62,501 bases of DNA. Origin: a virus. Positions 7,462 through 15,367 of the stretch are shown here, piece by piece; position 1 is the stretch's first letter; each line of letters opens with the position of its first letter. The DNA lies in the IMG/VR virus record IMGVR_UViG_3300017992_000027, positions 1 through 62,501 of that record; one strand, given 5' to 3'. The position numbers were made by a program, and so were the translations under genes. The notes below the pieces were generated by a model, which worked only from the letters and a program-made list of their open reading frames with translations, was not told where the DNA came from and ran no database searches.

Positions 7462-9603
7462 TTACTGTGGATCTAGCATTGCAGTACAACGACAATTGAT
7501 TGCTACCCCTGGGAAACTATCGTCCGTGAGTGGAGCTTTCCCCTGCAGAGCGTCTGCGATCTTATACGACTTCATATGTCTCTTTGCATGAAGTGGACGT
7601 ACTCTGTTATCGTTCATCGTCACCCAGATGAACTTCTCGAATCCTTGCTCTTGCCATTTCAAGAGACGTAGTAAGTTCGTTGACTTTCCTATCTCAGTCC
7701 GAATGATCCTTTGCACTTCCCAGTCTTGCGGATTCTCTTTGCGTTTATACTTGTCAATGACTTCTTTCACTTGCTTCTTGATCTCAGCGTGTGACAGTCC
7801 TCGTACAACTCCATCCAGAATCAGCCTGCGAACATCTTGTACTTTCTTCTTGTTGTATTGTTTAAGTTGTGCGTCAAAGTTCTTCTGTAGCATTGCTGCT
7901 TTATCCATGAGTGCTTTTGATAGCTTCTTGTCGACCTTCTTGTCAACCTTCGTGTCTAGAGCTCCGGTTCCTTCATGAACGTTATCAAGAACTTTTGCAA
8001 ATACATCAGTCGCAATACTAGAAACCTTCTTATCAAATCCTTGCATCGTCTTCTCAAGCGAATCAACTGATTTTGAAGAGGCAAATGCTTCTGACGTCTT
8101 TCGTTTCTTCTTGTCAAATTGCTTAAAGAACGAATCAACTGAATCAACAAGTGCTGAGTCTACTTGCTCAAATGCTTCATCAGCGAGATCATCTTCGGCG
8201 CTTCGTAGTTCGGGTGTTGCGCCCTCCCGAAAACCTTCTGGGGATTGAAGTAGTTGAGGTGGTTCAGCGTCTGGAATGCTTACACCTGGAAACGCGTCCA
8301 TATTACCATACGTCTGTTGGACGTCTTTAGCAAATTGATTTCCAGAGTCGGATGGTAGTGCTTCTAGTCCAACGAGCTCTCTGTATTCGTTGACTGTGAT
8401 GATGTTTCTATCAAACAGATCTCCAGCGAATTGTAGTTTCTCGCTCTTACTATCGAAATCGATCTCTCCGAACTTGAACGTCGCATCCTTTGCTAGCCAA
8501 GTATATTCTTTTCTGAGCTCATCAATGATTGCTTTATCTAAGAATGCAACGAGCTCTTCTCGCATTGACTCAAGTCTATATTCAAAGACTACTCTGACTT
8601 CTTCAGATGTAGCTCGATTGATGTCAGAGTTCCATGGAGTCAAGTAATTCGGTACAAGACCTGATGTGACATCTCTTCGAAGCCAATCAACAGGAGCGCT
8701 CATGTCATCGTACTCTCCAACATTAGATAGCGAGTTGATCTCGTGTGGTTTGTTGAGAATGATGTGCTCGCTATCCCGTTTTGCATCGAAATCACTTCGG
8801 AGCGTCTCTATATCTTCGACTGTTGCCGGATTTTCTGCATCTCCTACACTTATGATCTTAGCGTTGAGAGCACGATAGCGAGCAATTATGGACCAGTTCT
8901 TGACGATCTCCTTAATAATGTCTGTGTCGTCTATAACTGACATGAGGAAAGAACGGCCGTAGATCATATCTCGGCTCCACCCCCACTTAAAGTGGGATAT
9001 CTTCGCTTTGTCAATCGGTATTCCATACACCGATCTGCGGAACACTACGCTACTAGCGAGTACGTAGTTAATGAACCAAAACTTTGGATGCATTTGCGTC
9101 ATCTCTCCGAAGAGATTTGAGAATGGATATGTTTTTAGTTCAGTTGGTACTTCATATATCCACCATTTATCGTGTTCATCTGATGCAAGATTTCTAAAGA
9201 CTCTTGCTGAGTCTGTGATTGTGAATACGTTGTCGAGAACGAGTGAGCCATTTGGAGTCTTGGCAAATGTATTCTCAAAATATGCGTTGCCTGTAACAAG
9301 AGCTGAGATCACGAAATTTCGAATCTCTTGATTTCCTCTATCTCTTTGCTCAAGCCATTTGTTGAGAAAGTCTTCGGTCTTCTTGTCGCTTGACTCAATA
9401 GAAATATCGTTGCCTACGACAAAGAGCGCTAGTTGGTCGATGCCACTGTTGACTTGTGGTCTTGTAAGATACGCTTGTGTTGCAAGCTCCATCTCTTCAT
9501 GTGGTGTGCGTGCTACGTTTTCATCGAAGAGTCCAGTGCCGAACCGTAATGCACCTAGCTTTGTAATGAATTGCTTAGCCGTAAAAAGTTCAGTAAATTT
9601 CAT
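7462..9603 (-). CDS. Portal protein fused to MuF-type minor head protein
   Basis: A 713-residue protein directly after TerL and a small membrane protein. The N-terminal ~430 residues have phage portal character (GIDQLALFVVGNDISIES, YAYFENTF-like region, KISHFKWGWSRDMIYGRSFL, PNYLTPWNSDINRATSEEV). After a helical linker rich in Lys and Asp, the last ~130 residues carry the SPP1 gp7/Mu F domain: QRIIRTEIGKSTN, FIWVTMNDNRVRPLHAKRH and the end GVAINCRCTAML. The portal forms the ring for DNA entry; the MuF domain is usually a separate minor head protein, here a C-terminal fusion. The start overlaps the upstream stop by 4 nt (ATGA). Confidence 0.85.
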   Translation of the reverse strand: MKFTELFTAKQFITKLGALRFGTGLFDENVARTPHEEMELATQAYLTRPQVNSGIDQLALFVVGNDISIESSDKKTEDFLNKWLEQRDRGNQEIRNFVISALVTGNAYFENTFAKTPNGSLVLDNVFTITDSARVFRNLASDEHDKWWIYEVPTELKTYPFSNLFGEMTQMHPKFWFINYVLASSVVFRRSVYGIPIDKAKISHFKWGWSRDMIYGRSFLMSVIDDTDIIKEIVKNWSIIARYRALNAKIISVGDAENPATVEDIETLRSDFDAKRDSEHIILNKPHEINSLSNVGEYDDMSAPVDWLRRDVTSGLVPNYLTPWNSDINRATSEEVRVVFEYRLESMREELVAFLDKAIIDELRKEYTWLAKDATFKFGEIDFDSKSEKLQFAGDLFDRNIITVNEYRELVGLEALPSDSGNQFAKDVQQTYGNMDAFPGVSIPDAEPPQLLQSPEGFREGATPELRSAEDDLADEAFEQVDSALVDSVDSFFKQFDKKKRKTSEAFASSKSVDSLEKTMQGFDKKVSSIATDVFAKVLDNVHEGTGALDTKVDKKVDKKLSKALMDKAAMLQKNFDAQLKQYNKKKVQDVRRLILDGVVRGLSHAEIKKQVKEVIDKYKRKENPQDWEVQRIIRTEIGKSTNLLRLLKWQEQGFEKFIWVTMNDNRVRPLHAKRHMKSYKIADALQGKAPLTDDSFPGVAINCRCTAMLDPQ

Positions 9604-9932
9604 CGTTTACTACCTCCAAGATTCTTCGATATCATAAGGAGCTGTGCTAGTATTTGCTCCCAGAGGAAGTATCCTGCAAAGCCTGTGATAAGTGAAAACC
9701 AAAATGGTCTTTGTCCGAGCGCATAAAACACAACTGCAAGACAAAGCGATATAAACGGAATCTCAAAGAGCGGTGCGAGAGCTTGTATTGTAGCAAGGAA
9801 TTTCCTTCCTTTGACGCGAGCGCGAGCACGTTGCATAGTGATCCAATTGGAAAACTTCTTCCAGAGATATTTTACTTTCGCTAAGAACATAGTTGGTATT
9901 GACATGTATATGTTTATAATTTTTGCTCTCAT
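9600..9932 (-). CDS. Small two-pass membrane protein
   Basis: The start at 9932 (MRAKIINIY) overlaps the TerL stop as ATGA, so it is preferred to a longer frame. The 110-residue product has a basic N-terminal half with an amphipathic segment, then two hydrophobic spans, about residues 55-73 (LFEIPFISLCLAVVFYAL) and 78-98 (PFWFSLITGFAGYFLWEQIL). It sits between TerL and portal genes, an unusual place for a membrane protein. It may anchor packaging or injection machinery to membrane; this is speculation. Confidence 0.6.
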   Translation of the reverse strand: MRAKIINIYMSIPTMFLAKVKYLWKKFSNWITMQRARARVKGRKFLATIQALAPLFEIPFISLCLAVVFYALGQRPFWFSLITGFAGYFLWEQILAQLLMISKNLGGSKR

Positions 9933-11548
9933 CGCTTTTGCCGCTTCAACCACTTGATCTTCTCTGATAAATCCATTTCTCTATGCTTTCCAAACGATTC
10001 TTTTGGCGCTGACGGATCAGATAAAGCTGCGGATTGTGTTTTTGTAGCGAGTGGTGTTGCTACGATCGTTTTGTATGAATACGGCATCAAAGCTAGCGCA
10101 TTCGAGAAGATGATATCGCCGTGTCCTGTATCATCTGCTGAGACTTTGAACGTGTAATCCATCATAGTCATGTGATGCAATTGTAATTCGTCGGCCAGCA
10201 GCGTGACTGCATCTCCTTCGAGTAAGCTCTTTAGATTGACAAGCATATACTCTCGAATGTTTGCCTTCCTCTTTGCTTCTCCAGTTCTGATTCTAGTCGA
10301 AAAGTTGATTCCTTCAACGATTCCAGGATTCGTTCGCTTTGCAAACTCATAGAGTCCGAGACCTAATCCAGTCTGATCGATGCGCATCCTCACCATCGAT
10401 GGAAATGCTTTGATCACTCGATCTAAGATCTTCTTTTGCGCTGGCAGATCAGTCTTCCTGATAGCTATGAGTGCTCGTTGAATGTATTCTTTCCGAATCG
10501 TACTATCTTCTAGTTCAATTGAGAACTCTTCGAACACACTGATTGCTGTGAAGTGAGTCGTTCGCGCTACATCTACTCCGCAATATATTGGGTTAGGTGT
10601 TTCGTACGTCCACGTATCTGAGATCGCTATCTTGTCGCCAAAGTTTACCAAGTCTGGATCTTCTGTTCTCTTGATAAGCGAGTGTGGAAAGAACGAAATG
10701 CTATCGTCAAGGAAGTCACACATGTACTCTTGTTTAAATATCACTGGATCTCGCATGCGCTTACTCTCTAACGCTTTCTTTGAGATCCATGGTGCAATCG
10801 GTACAACGTCTTGTTCTAAGATCGACTTTTCTGGATTGAACTTGCGCTCGTCAAACACTGGATACCGAAAGAATTCAAAGGAATGATGATTCTGAGTGAG
10901 CCTGAAGAAGTTGTTGTGTCTTCCATTCGCTGTGCTTCCTATAATAATCTGTCCGATGCCACTCTGCATTGTATCTTGGACTGCAGCGAGTAGCTCTCTA
11001 TCATGTTGCTGAAACGCATACTCGTCAATCAGCCCACGAATCAATCTTCTACCTCTTACTGAGTCAGCAGCATTTCCAGATGGATACGCTCTGATGATTG
11101 TCTTTGTATCGTTGAAGACGATCTCAGTCTCCTTGACTTCGATTGACGATTTGTTCGGAAGCTTCGAATGATGCACAAGCCATGCTATCATCTTCAGAAT
11201 ATCTTTTGCGTTACGATAGCGCTGTGCAATGACTGGGATAAGTTGATCTTTGTACGTAAGAGCTGATACGATCAACTCGATTGAGAATGATGTTGTGAAT
11301 GAGATACCTCTTGCTTTTACAACGAGAATATCTTTTGCATCTTCGTCTTTGATGTTCAAGCTAGCAGAGTGCCACTCCTTCTGATAGTCAGTCATGTCAT
11401 ACGGGATCGGTTGACCAACTGGATCTTGTACTTGGAAGAGTTCTTCGAGTAGAGCGCAATAGTCTAACTCGACTCGAGTGAATTCTTTCTTCGTTTGATA
11501 CCAAGAACGAGTAGTTCCTTGAGGTCTTCCTTTCGCTCTAACAATCAT
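9929..11548 (-). CDS. terL: Terminase large subunit
   Basis: A 539-residue packaging ATPase/nuclease. The N-terminal half has a variant Walker A (VVKARGISFTTS near residue 78-89), as usual in TerL, and a Walker B RGLIDEYAF near residue 170. A coupling motif GSTANGR follows. The C-terminal RNase H-like nuclease shows three acidic sites: YCGVDVAR, MRIDQTGLG and GHGDIIFSN. It pumps DNA into the prohead through the portal encoded two genes downstream and cuts the concatemer. Translation is coupled to neighbours by ATGA overlaps on both sides. Confidence 0.92.
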   Translation of the reverse strand: MIVRAKGRPQGTTRSWYQTKKEFTRVELDYCALLEELFQVQDPVGQPIPYDMTDYQKEWHSASLNIKDEDAKDILVVKARGISFTTSFSIELIVSALTYKDQLIPVIAQRYRNAKDILKMIAWLVHHSKLPNKSSIEVKETEIVFNDTKTIIRAYPSGNAADSVRGRRLIRGLIDEYAFQQHDRELLAAVQDTMQSGIGQIIIGSTANGRHNNFFRLTQNHHSFEFFRYPVFDERKFNPEKSILEQDVVPIAPWISKKALESKRMRDPVIFKQEYMCDFLDDSISFFPHSLIKRTEDPDLVNFGDKIAISDTWTYETPNPIYCGVDVARTTHFTAISVFEEFSIELEDSTIRKEYIQRALIAIRKTDLPAQKKILDRVIKAFPSMVRMRIDQTGLGLGLYEFAKRTNPGIVEGINFSTRIRTGEAKRKANIREYMLVNLKSLLEGDAVTLLADELQLHHMTMMDYTFKVSADDTGHGDIIFSNALALMPYSYKTIVATPLATKTQSAALSDPSAPKESFGKHREMDLSEKIKWLKRQKR

Positions 11549-11643
11549 ACTTTTCTACCACATAATCGACAGATGCCGCAAGCACACATGATCTGCACCC
11601 TCCCACGACATCTACACTTTCCTTCTCTTGTTGGCTCACACAA
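11545..11643 (-). CDS. Cysteine-rich mini-protein before TerL
   Basis: A 32-residue frame, starting with TTG directly after the lipoprotein stop codon and ending in a TGA that overlaps the TerL ATG (ATGA). It contains seven Cys in C-x-C and C-x2-C spacing (KCRCRG, MCACGICRLCG), enough for a zinc knuckle. A shorter start at the ATG of MCACG is possible. Reading in phase with the upstream lipoprotein across the TAG also allows read-through. A similar mini-protein occurs at 21331-21435. Too short for family assignment; the cysteine density and tight packing argue it is real. Confidence 0.45.
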   Translation of the reverse strand: MCEPTREGKCRCRGRVQIMCACGICRLCGRKV

Positions 11644-11937
11644 CTAAATCACATCACTTCCTTCGTGCCATTGCACACGAGTCACTCCATCAGAACAATT
11701 CTCTAGAAAGCACAAACATGATGTCATGTGCTCATATGATCTGTTCGTTGTCATGTTAATCACAGTCGAATAGTTTGCACGCCACTCCCACTGATTACAA
11801 GATCTAAACTCATACTCTGAAAAACATGCATCTCTGCAAGCGTTCTCTGAATTGGGCGTGTTGTCTATTGTACACGGACATGTGCATCCTGTCATCAGTG
11901 CTGCAAGCAAAAACAGCATCGTTGGTCTATATCTCAT
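11644..11937 (-). CDS. Cysteine-rich lipoprotein
   Basis: A 97-residue protein with a lipoprotein-type signal: basic start MRYR, hydrophobic core MLFLLAALMTG and a lipobox Cys (ALMTGC), so the mature protein would begin at Cys18 anchored outside the membrane. The mature part has many Cys (CTCPC, ACRDACF, SCNQ, SCLCFLENC) likely in disulfides, and possible N-glycosylation sites (NYS, NMT, NRS). Expressed just before TerL. Surface lipoproteins in viruses often block superinfection; that role is a guess. Confidence 0.65.
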   Translation of the reverse strand: MRYRPTMLFLLAALMTGCTCPCTIDNTPNSENACRDACFSEYEFRSCNQWEWRANYSTVINMTTNRSYEHMTSCLCFLENCSDGVTRVQWHEGSDVI

Positions 11938-11948
11938 TGCGTCATCTC

Positions 11949-12206
11949 CTATCGAACTTGAGGTACTAACTCTTCTCGATCGCTACCTTCTCTTCGTACC
12001 ACGAGAAATCGTGGGAATTCGTCAACCTTCACACCTTGAATCTCTTCATGACTTTCAGGGATTCCTTTGACAATGCAAATGATCCCTTCATTCGTGTGCT
12101 CAGCTGACACAATCTCTGGATACGCCTTCGTAAAGAACGTGGCCAGAGCACGTTGTGTTATGATGACTTCTCTCTCATCATGTGCTTTGGGTTTTCGTCT
12201 TCTCAT
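11949..12206 (-). CDS. Hypothetical protein, unknown function
   Basis: An 85-residue protein with a basic N-terminus (MRRRKPKAHDERE) and a compact alpha/beta body (REVIITQRALATFF, EGIICIVKGIPESHEEIQG, PRFLVVRREG). A GAGGTGAG ribosome site precedes the ATG. It overlaps the end of the small-terminase candidate by about 29 nt. No family recognised. Its place between packaging genes suggests a role in packaging or early head assembly. Confidence 0.55.
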   Translation of the reverse strand: MRRRKPKAHDEREVIITQRALATFFTKAYPEIVSAEHTNEGIICIVKGIPESHEEIQGVKVDEFPRFLVVRREGSDREELVPQVR

Positions 12207-12882
12207 GTCTCACCTCTGGTATTTTATTCACCGTCGCATCAATGACGTCAGGATTCTTAATACGCGAGAGAATGTCTGCGAAGCTTAGCTCTCCTTCGAC
12301 CTTGAACGACATCTTCTCTCTTGTGATTTCCTCAAGCGCTTTCAATCCTTCGATCACAGTCTTAGAAAACTCTGATCTCGCTTTCAATGACGGGTGAACG
12401 TCAAGAGCTCCTCTCTGCATGATCAGAAGAGCGTCGTGCGTAGCTGACTCGTCAAATCGCTGCACGATCAGAAACTGTTGAATCAACTCTCTAGCTATGA
12501 TTGTAACTCGCGGGTCAGAAAAATCATACCTGGTTGACAACTGAGATACTAATTTGTACACAGAGTCTTTCTCATATGGACAGTGCGTGATGCCTTGCTC
12601 TTTTGCTTCACGCTCTATAATATCAATAGCTCGCTCTCGTAGCTTATATGGAAAGTGATGTCCTGCTCTCGTAGCATCGAGCATCTCTTTCAGATCCATC
12701 AGCTCTTTCCAATCATCTGGATACTGATGTTCAATATTCTCTTGAATATCAGCTATTTTCTTAGAAAGATGCGGGCATGTGATGATATGTTCTCTCGTGA
12801 TCCGAGGCAGATGAATCGAAATCTGAGAGAGTGCAAATTCAGTTACCGAACTAGGTTGACGGACAGCAGGAAGCGTAAGCAT
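12178..12882 (-). CDS. Terminase small subunit candidate
   Basis: A 234-residue, mostly helical protein encoded upstream of TerL. The N-terminal segment (VTEFALSQISIHLPRITREHII) and the region around LVSQLSTRYDFSDPRVTIIARELIQQFLIVQR could form DNA-binding and oligomerisation helices, as in small terminases that recognise viral DNA and stimulate TerL. A TATA box with a purine-rich upstream element lies about 21 nt before the ATG, so it starts a packaging transcript. No clear family signature; the call rests on position, size and helical content. Confidence 0.5.
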   Translation of the reverse strand: MLTLPAVRQPSSVTEFALSQISIHLPRITREHIITCPHLSKKIADIQENIEHQYPDDWKELMDLKEMLDATRAGHHFPYKLRERAIDIIEREAKEQGITHCPYEKDSVYKLVSQLSTRYDFSDPRVTIIARELIQQFLIVQRFDESATHDALLIMQRGALDVHPSLKARSEFSKTVIEGLKALEEITREKMSFKVEGELSFADILSRIKNPDVIDATVNKIPEVRHEKTKTQST

Positions 12883-12902
12883 ATCATATACAGCTATCTA
12901 CG

Positions 12903-12921
12903 TATATAAAAAACTTTCCTC
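12903..12921 (-). promoter_or_regulatory. Early-type promoter (GAGGAAA + TTTTATATA)
   Basis: The minus strand reads GAGGAAAGTTTTTTATATACG, ending about 20 nt before the ATG at 12882. The purine-rich GAGGAAA directly upstream of the TATA box matches an archaeal BRE. The same arrangement occurs before 14796, 15261 and several plus-strand genes. Confidence 0.65.
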
Positions 12922-13288
12922 ACTCTACTTTGTAGTGCGTTACTCTCTGTGGAGTCCAGTACACGTAGTCATATACTCCAGGAAACGCCTTCTCACATCT
13001 GTTAAACTGCTGTTTGGCTTTAGCCCACGCGCTCTTCGTGTCATTACTCTTGATTTCGTAGTAGATCATACGTCTTCCTTTGCCATGGCCTCTATACACA
13101 GCGATATCTAACTCTCCTTGATACCGCCCACCATACAACACTCGCTTCTCAACTATCTCAGCCCAAGACTTCTGACTCAATCGCTCTGCGAGCTCATCAA
13201 GATAACTTGCGTGCACTCCGCTGAATCTTTTCTTAGGTGCCGTAGTTCGTCCACGCTTGGATTTCTTCTTCCGTCCTTTCTTTCCCAT
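12920..13288 (-). CDS. PD-(D/E)XK nuclease-like protein
   Basis: A 122-residue basic protein. After a Lys/Arg-rich start it shows a nuclease core: a Glu in helix 1 (LDELAERL), GGRYQGELDIAVYRG with the metal-binding Asp, then MIYYEIKSND with the E-x-K motif, and a following helix WAKAKQQFNRCEKAF. This order is that of minimal PD-(D/E)XK nucleases such as Holliday-junction resolvases and VRR-NUC proteins. Possible jobs are trimming concatemers or resolving branches before packaging. Overlaps the upstream gene by 56 nt. Confidence 0.65.
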   Translation of the reverse strand: MGKKGRKKKSKRGRTTAPKKRFSGVHASYLDELAERLSQKSWAEIVEKRVLYGGRYQGELDIAVYRGHGKGRRMIYYEIKSNDTKSAWAKAKQQFNRCEKAFPGVYDYVYWTPQRVTHYKVE

Positions 13289-13556
13289 GTACCTTTCTGG
13301 ATACCCAGATCAATTGCTCGAATGCTGTTAAATATGCTAGTGCTTCTGCGTGTTCTTCTGGTCGTCCGTCATCCCTCCAATCTCTGTAGGCTTCGATTAA
13401 TGCATCGATACATACGATCTCCCAAGGTCTAGTTCTAATCGTCTTAGGCTTTACGCACCTAACAACATAACTATAGAGATCGTACCTCTTCTCCACAGGT
13501 AGCTCAAATACATGCTCAGCAACCTGTGCAGCATAACATTTATCAGAAGTCGTCAT
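13233..13556 (-). CDS. Hypothetical protein, unknown function
   Basis: A 107-residue protein, helical, with aromatic residues and a central segment (PWEIVCIDALIEAYRDWRDDGRPEEHAEALAYLTAFEQL). No recognised domain. A late-type TATTTTTAAATA box lies 27 nt before the ATG, so it is the first gene of a transcript that continues into the nuclease-like gene and, probably, the packaging genes. Confidence 0.55.
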   Translation of the reverse strand: MTTSDKCYAAQVAEHVFELPVEKRYDLYSYVVRCVKPKTIRTRPWEIVCIDALIEAYRDWRDDGRPEEHAEALAYLTAFEQLIWVSRKVHGKERTEEEIQAWTNYGT

Positions 13557-13583
13557 TTTATGAAGAGATAGGACTCTTCAGCT

Positions 13584-13595
13584 TATTTAAAAATA
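13584..13595 (-). promoter_or_regulatory. Late-type promoter core TATTTTTAAATA
   Basis: The minus strand reads TGAGTATTTTTAAATAAG, 27 nt before the ATG at 13556. Identical core to five others. Here the TGA of the extended motif is not a stop codon of the upstream gene, which argues that the TGAN prefix is part of the promoter rather than a by-product of gene ends. Confidence 0.8.
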
Positions 13596-13605
13596 CTCAT
13601 AGGGT

Positions 13606-13875
13606 TTAACCATTTCGTATTTCCTCCACTGCTTGTCGCAGCGTCTTACCGCAAGTGCCTACGTACTGTACGCCATCTTTCCAATGTGCATACTTCGTAA
13701 CACCTTCGATTATCGCATCTTTGAGTTCCTCATCAGAATGAGTTCTCTTGTCTAACTTGTGATGACGTACTAACGTATGATAACTCTCTTGCAACTCAAT
13801 GTACTCGACACAGTTCTCTAGCTTGTGTCCGTGTTCGTCTGTGAATCCGTACTTCTCTAAATCTTCAAATGTCAT
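13606..13875 (-). CDS. Hypothetical protein, unknown function
   Basis: An 89-residue acidic helical protein (start MTFEDLEKYGF). The ATG at 13875 is chosen over an upstream in-frame one because GGAAGGAAG lies just before it. A 19-codon frame (13865-13924) overlaps both this start and the upstream stop by 4 nt or less and may be a coupling leader peptide. Conserved-looking elements include HHKLDKRTHSDEELKDAIIEG and VGTCGKTLRQAVEEI. No family known to me. Confidence 0.5.
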   Translation of the reverse strand: MTFEDLEKYGFTDEHGHKLENCVEYIELQESYHTLVRHHKLDKRTHSDEELKDAIIEGVTKYAHWKDGVQYVGTCGKTLRQAVEEIRNG

Positions 13876-13920
13876 CGTTCTTCCTTCCAGCTGTGTCCTG
13901 AATCGGCACATATGTCTCGC

Positions 13921-14088
13921 TCATGATACTACCTCAAAGATCTGCACTGGTCCTGCAATGTTATCGGCATAATTACAATGCCCGCAGGCCGGACAAGCCC
14001 ACGCAACACGTTCAGTATTCAAGACAACTGTGCCTTTTGGATCGAACAACTTCTCACAGTTCTGACACTGCATCTTCACTTCAGTCAT
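13921..14088 (-). CDS. Small zinc-ribbon protein
   Basis: A 55-residue protein beginning MTEVKMQCQNCEKLFDP and continuing to WACPACGHCNY, giving two C-x2-C knuckles at residues 8/11 and 32/35, the pattern of a zinc ribbon. The ATG at 14088 overlaps the end of the upstream gene. Such ribbons bind nucleic acid or host protein partners; the target cannot be told. Confidence 0.65.
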   Translation of the reverse strand: MTEVKMQCQNCEKLFDPKGTVVLNTERVAWACPACGHCNYADNIAGPVQIFEVVS

Positions 14089-14305
14089 CTTGTCTCTCTG
14101 TGATCGCAATCTGAAGGTTGAGCTTCTTGTGCTTGTTATTAAATACACCGAGTGCTTCTTTCACTTCAATCAGAAGCGTTCGCATCGCTTCTAACTCTCC
14201 TCGATCATCAGTCGTATCTTCTTCTTCGATCACGATTGACCTTTGCTCGTCATCTTTAATCTGTAGCACGTATCCGTTGCTCATTCTTTCAACTTCTACT
14301 TTCAT
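14081..14305 (-). CDS. Hypothetical protein, unknown function
   Basis: A 74-residue protein with a beta-rich first third (VEVERMSNGYVLQIKDD, RSIVIEEED) and a helical end (GELEAMRTLLIEVKEALGVF). The N-terminal part resembles small beta-hairpin proteins common in phage accessory regions. It overlaps the neighbours at both ends, so it is part of the 14796-to-13606 operon. No function can be assigned. Confidence 0.5.
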   Translation of the reverse strand: MKVEVERMSNGYVLQIKDDEQRSIVIEEEDTTDDRGELEAMRTLLIEVKEALGVFNNKHKKLNLQIAITERQDD

Positions 14306-14624
14306 CTGAGTTCACCTCTGGTGCACAGCGTGAACATTTGCATGCTGAGTATCTTGATAGCTCTTCTCTGACTTTTACATAATCAGAGAACGCTGTTGCA
14401 AAGGCAAACACCTTCGCTCGTAACTCTGTATCAGCTCCTGAGAAGATCTTATCAATCGTGTCTGTCCAAGTATCACTCGTAAGCAATAGCATGAACACGT
14501 CTTTCTTGATTCCAAAGAACTCCTCCTGAGTCATTCCGTAGTGAGCGTGCACGCTAGAATCATGCTCTCGCTCCTCTGCTCCAATCATTCCTATGATTCC
14601 TTCAATCATTTGCTTTCTCCTCAT
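14289..14624 (-). CDS. Hypothetical protein, unknown function
   Basis: A 111-residue helical protein with a hydrophobic segment (FMLLLTSDTWTDTIDKIF) and a C-terminal KCSRC knuckle that could bind metal in a dimer. It overlaps its neighbours on both sides by about 17-23 nt. No recognised family. Confidence 0.5.
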   Translation of the reverse strand: MRRKQMIEGIIGMIGAEEREHDSSVHAHYGMTQEEFFGIKKDVFMLLLTSDTWTDTIDKIFSGADTELRAKVFAFATAFSDYVKVREELSRYSACKCSRCAPEVNSDESRS

Positions 14625-14796
14625 GTTCTAGAAACCGCATGTATTGCTCGAGCTCTAATAGAAAGTCTCTCGATTCATTTCGAACCTTGTATCTATTCGC
14701 TGGGCAATGAGCAAGTCCCTTCTTCAGCTCCTCTGCCGTGTATATGCAGAGCTCTCTAATCCTCTGCTTCTCTCTAGTTTCAAGAGGCGATTTCAT
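14602..14796 (-). CDS. Hypothetical helical protein, first of operon
   Basis: A 64-residue protein (MKSPLETREKQRIREL...). The ATG at 14796 is chosen because a TATATAATA box lies about 22 nt upstream, fitting a leaderless mRNA; a longer frame from 14811 would begin before the expected start of transcription. It is the first gene of the minus-strand run down to 13606. It contains CIYTAEELKKGLAHCP and a helix ESRDFLLELEQYMRFL. Function unknown. Confidence 0.5.
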   Translation of the reverse strand: MKSPLETREKQRIRELCIYTAEELKKGLAHCPANRYKVRNESRDFLLELEQYMRFLEHEEKAND

Positions 14797-14817
14797 AACA
14801 TCATGGCACAATAGATG

Positions 14818-14834
14818 TATATAATATTTCCTCT
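14818..14834 (-). promoter_or_regulatory. Early-type promoter (GAGGAAA + TATTATATA)
   Basis: The minus strand reads AGAGGAAATATTATATACATC, a purine-rich BRE followed by a TATA box, about 22 nt before the ATG at 14796. It is nearly the same as the promoter at 15283-15300, including a TCTATTG element just below the box. Confidence 0.7.
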
Positions 14835-15261
14835 ATACTGTCTCTGTCACAATCTGACTTTCAAGTGCTGTAGTGTCGAATCCGTATTGCTCACAACGTT
14901 CGAGTACTCGAGACTTGATGAGTTCAAAGTCACGTTGGCTCGGTCGCCAGCCATTCCAATTGTCAGCAACCGCTTTATGATCAGCTTGACTAAGATGCTC
15001 CCAGAATAACCATCGATTTGTTTGTCGACCACGTCGCTCGCATTCGTCGCAGACGATATTCCATCTCTGAATCAAATACATCAGCTTATCTTTGAAGAAA
15101 TTGATGTGACCTTTATTCAATGTGAATCGAGTCGGAGCGTATCCTTTCGGATAAGGCGATTTCTTGACATGGCCGAGCAATTTCAAGATCTCATTGTACT
15201 CTGCACCTAGATGTTTATCGTGAAGATGTCTCGGATTGATTCCAACATTTATTCTAACCAT
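14833..15261 (-). CDS. denV: Pyrimidine-dimer DNA glycosylase (T4 endonuclease V family)
   Basis: A 142-residue homologue of T4 DenV. It starts MVRINVGINPRHLHDKHLGAEYNEI, matching the DenV start including the AEY-x-E block whose last Glu (residue 24 here) is the catalytic one, then TRFTLNKGHINFFKDKL matching the DenV GHVTFFYDKL block. The enzyme cuts the glycosidic bond at UV-induced pyrimidine dimers and nicks the strand, using the free N-terminal amine; Val follows Met here, so Met removal would leave a valine amine instead of T4's threonine. It is the most upstream gene of the minus arm, facing the origin-like region, with an early-type promoter. Confidence 0.85.
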   Translation of the reverse strand: MVRINVGINPRHLHDKHLGAEYNEILKLLGHVKKSPYPKGYAPTRFTLNKGHINFFKDKLMYLIQRWNIVCDECERRGRQTNRWLFWEHLSQADHKAVADNWNGWRPSQRDFELIKSRVLERCEQYGFDTTALESQIVTETV

Positions 15262-15282
15262 ATACTACAATTCCAATAGAAC

Positions 15283-15300
15283 TATATAATATTTTCCTCT
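15283..15300 (-). promoter_or_regulatory. Early-type promoter (GAGGAAA + TATTATATA)
   Basis: The minus strand reads AGAGGAAAATATTATATAGTT, followed by TCTATTGG, about 21 nt before the glycosylase ATG. It shares BRE, box and downstream element with the promoter at 14818-14834. Confidence 0.7.
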
Positions 15301-15337
15301 CCAATCGAGCGTCAAGATTCAAGTAAGTTCTGAAATT

Positions 15338-15367
15338 CTTAGTGTGATTACTGCAAGGTAAAAACCG
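15338..15367 (+). repeat. Left arm of perfect 30-bp inverted repeat
   Basis: Begins CTTAGTGTGATTACTGCAAG and ends GGTAAAAACCG. Its exact reverse complement lies at 15519-15548. The spacer is 151 bases. No transposase gene is nearby, so these are not obvious insertion-sequence ends. Confidence 0.95.

Noticed and set aside
13865-13924. A 19-codon frame (MSETYVPIQDTAGRKNDDI) between two genes
   Set aside because: Overlapping start and stop codons are suggestive, but it is too short and without motif; kept only as a remark on the next gene.
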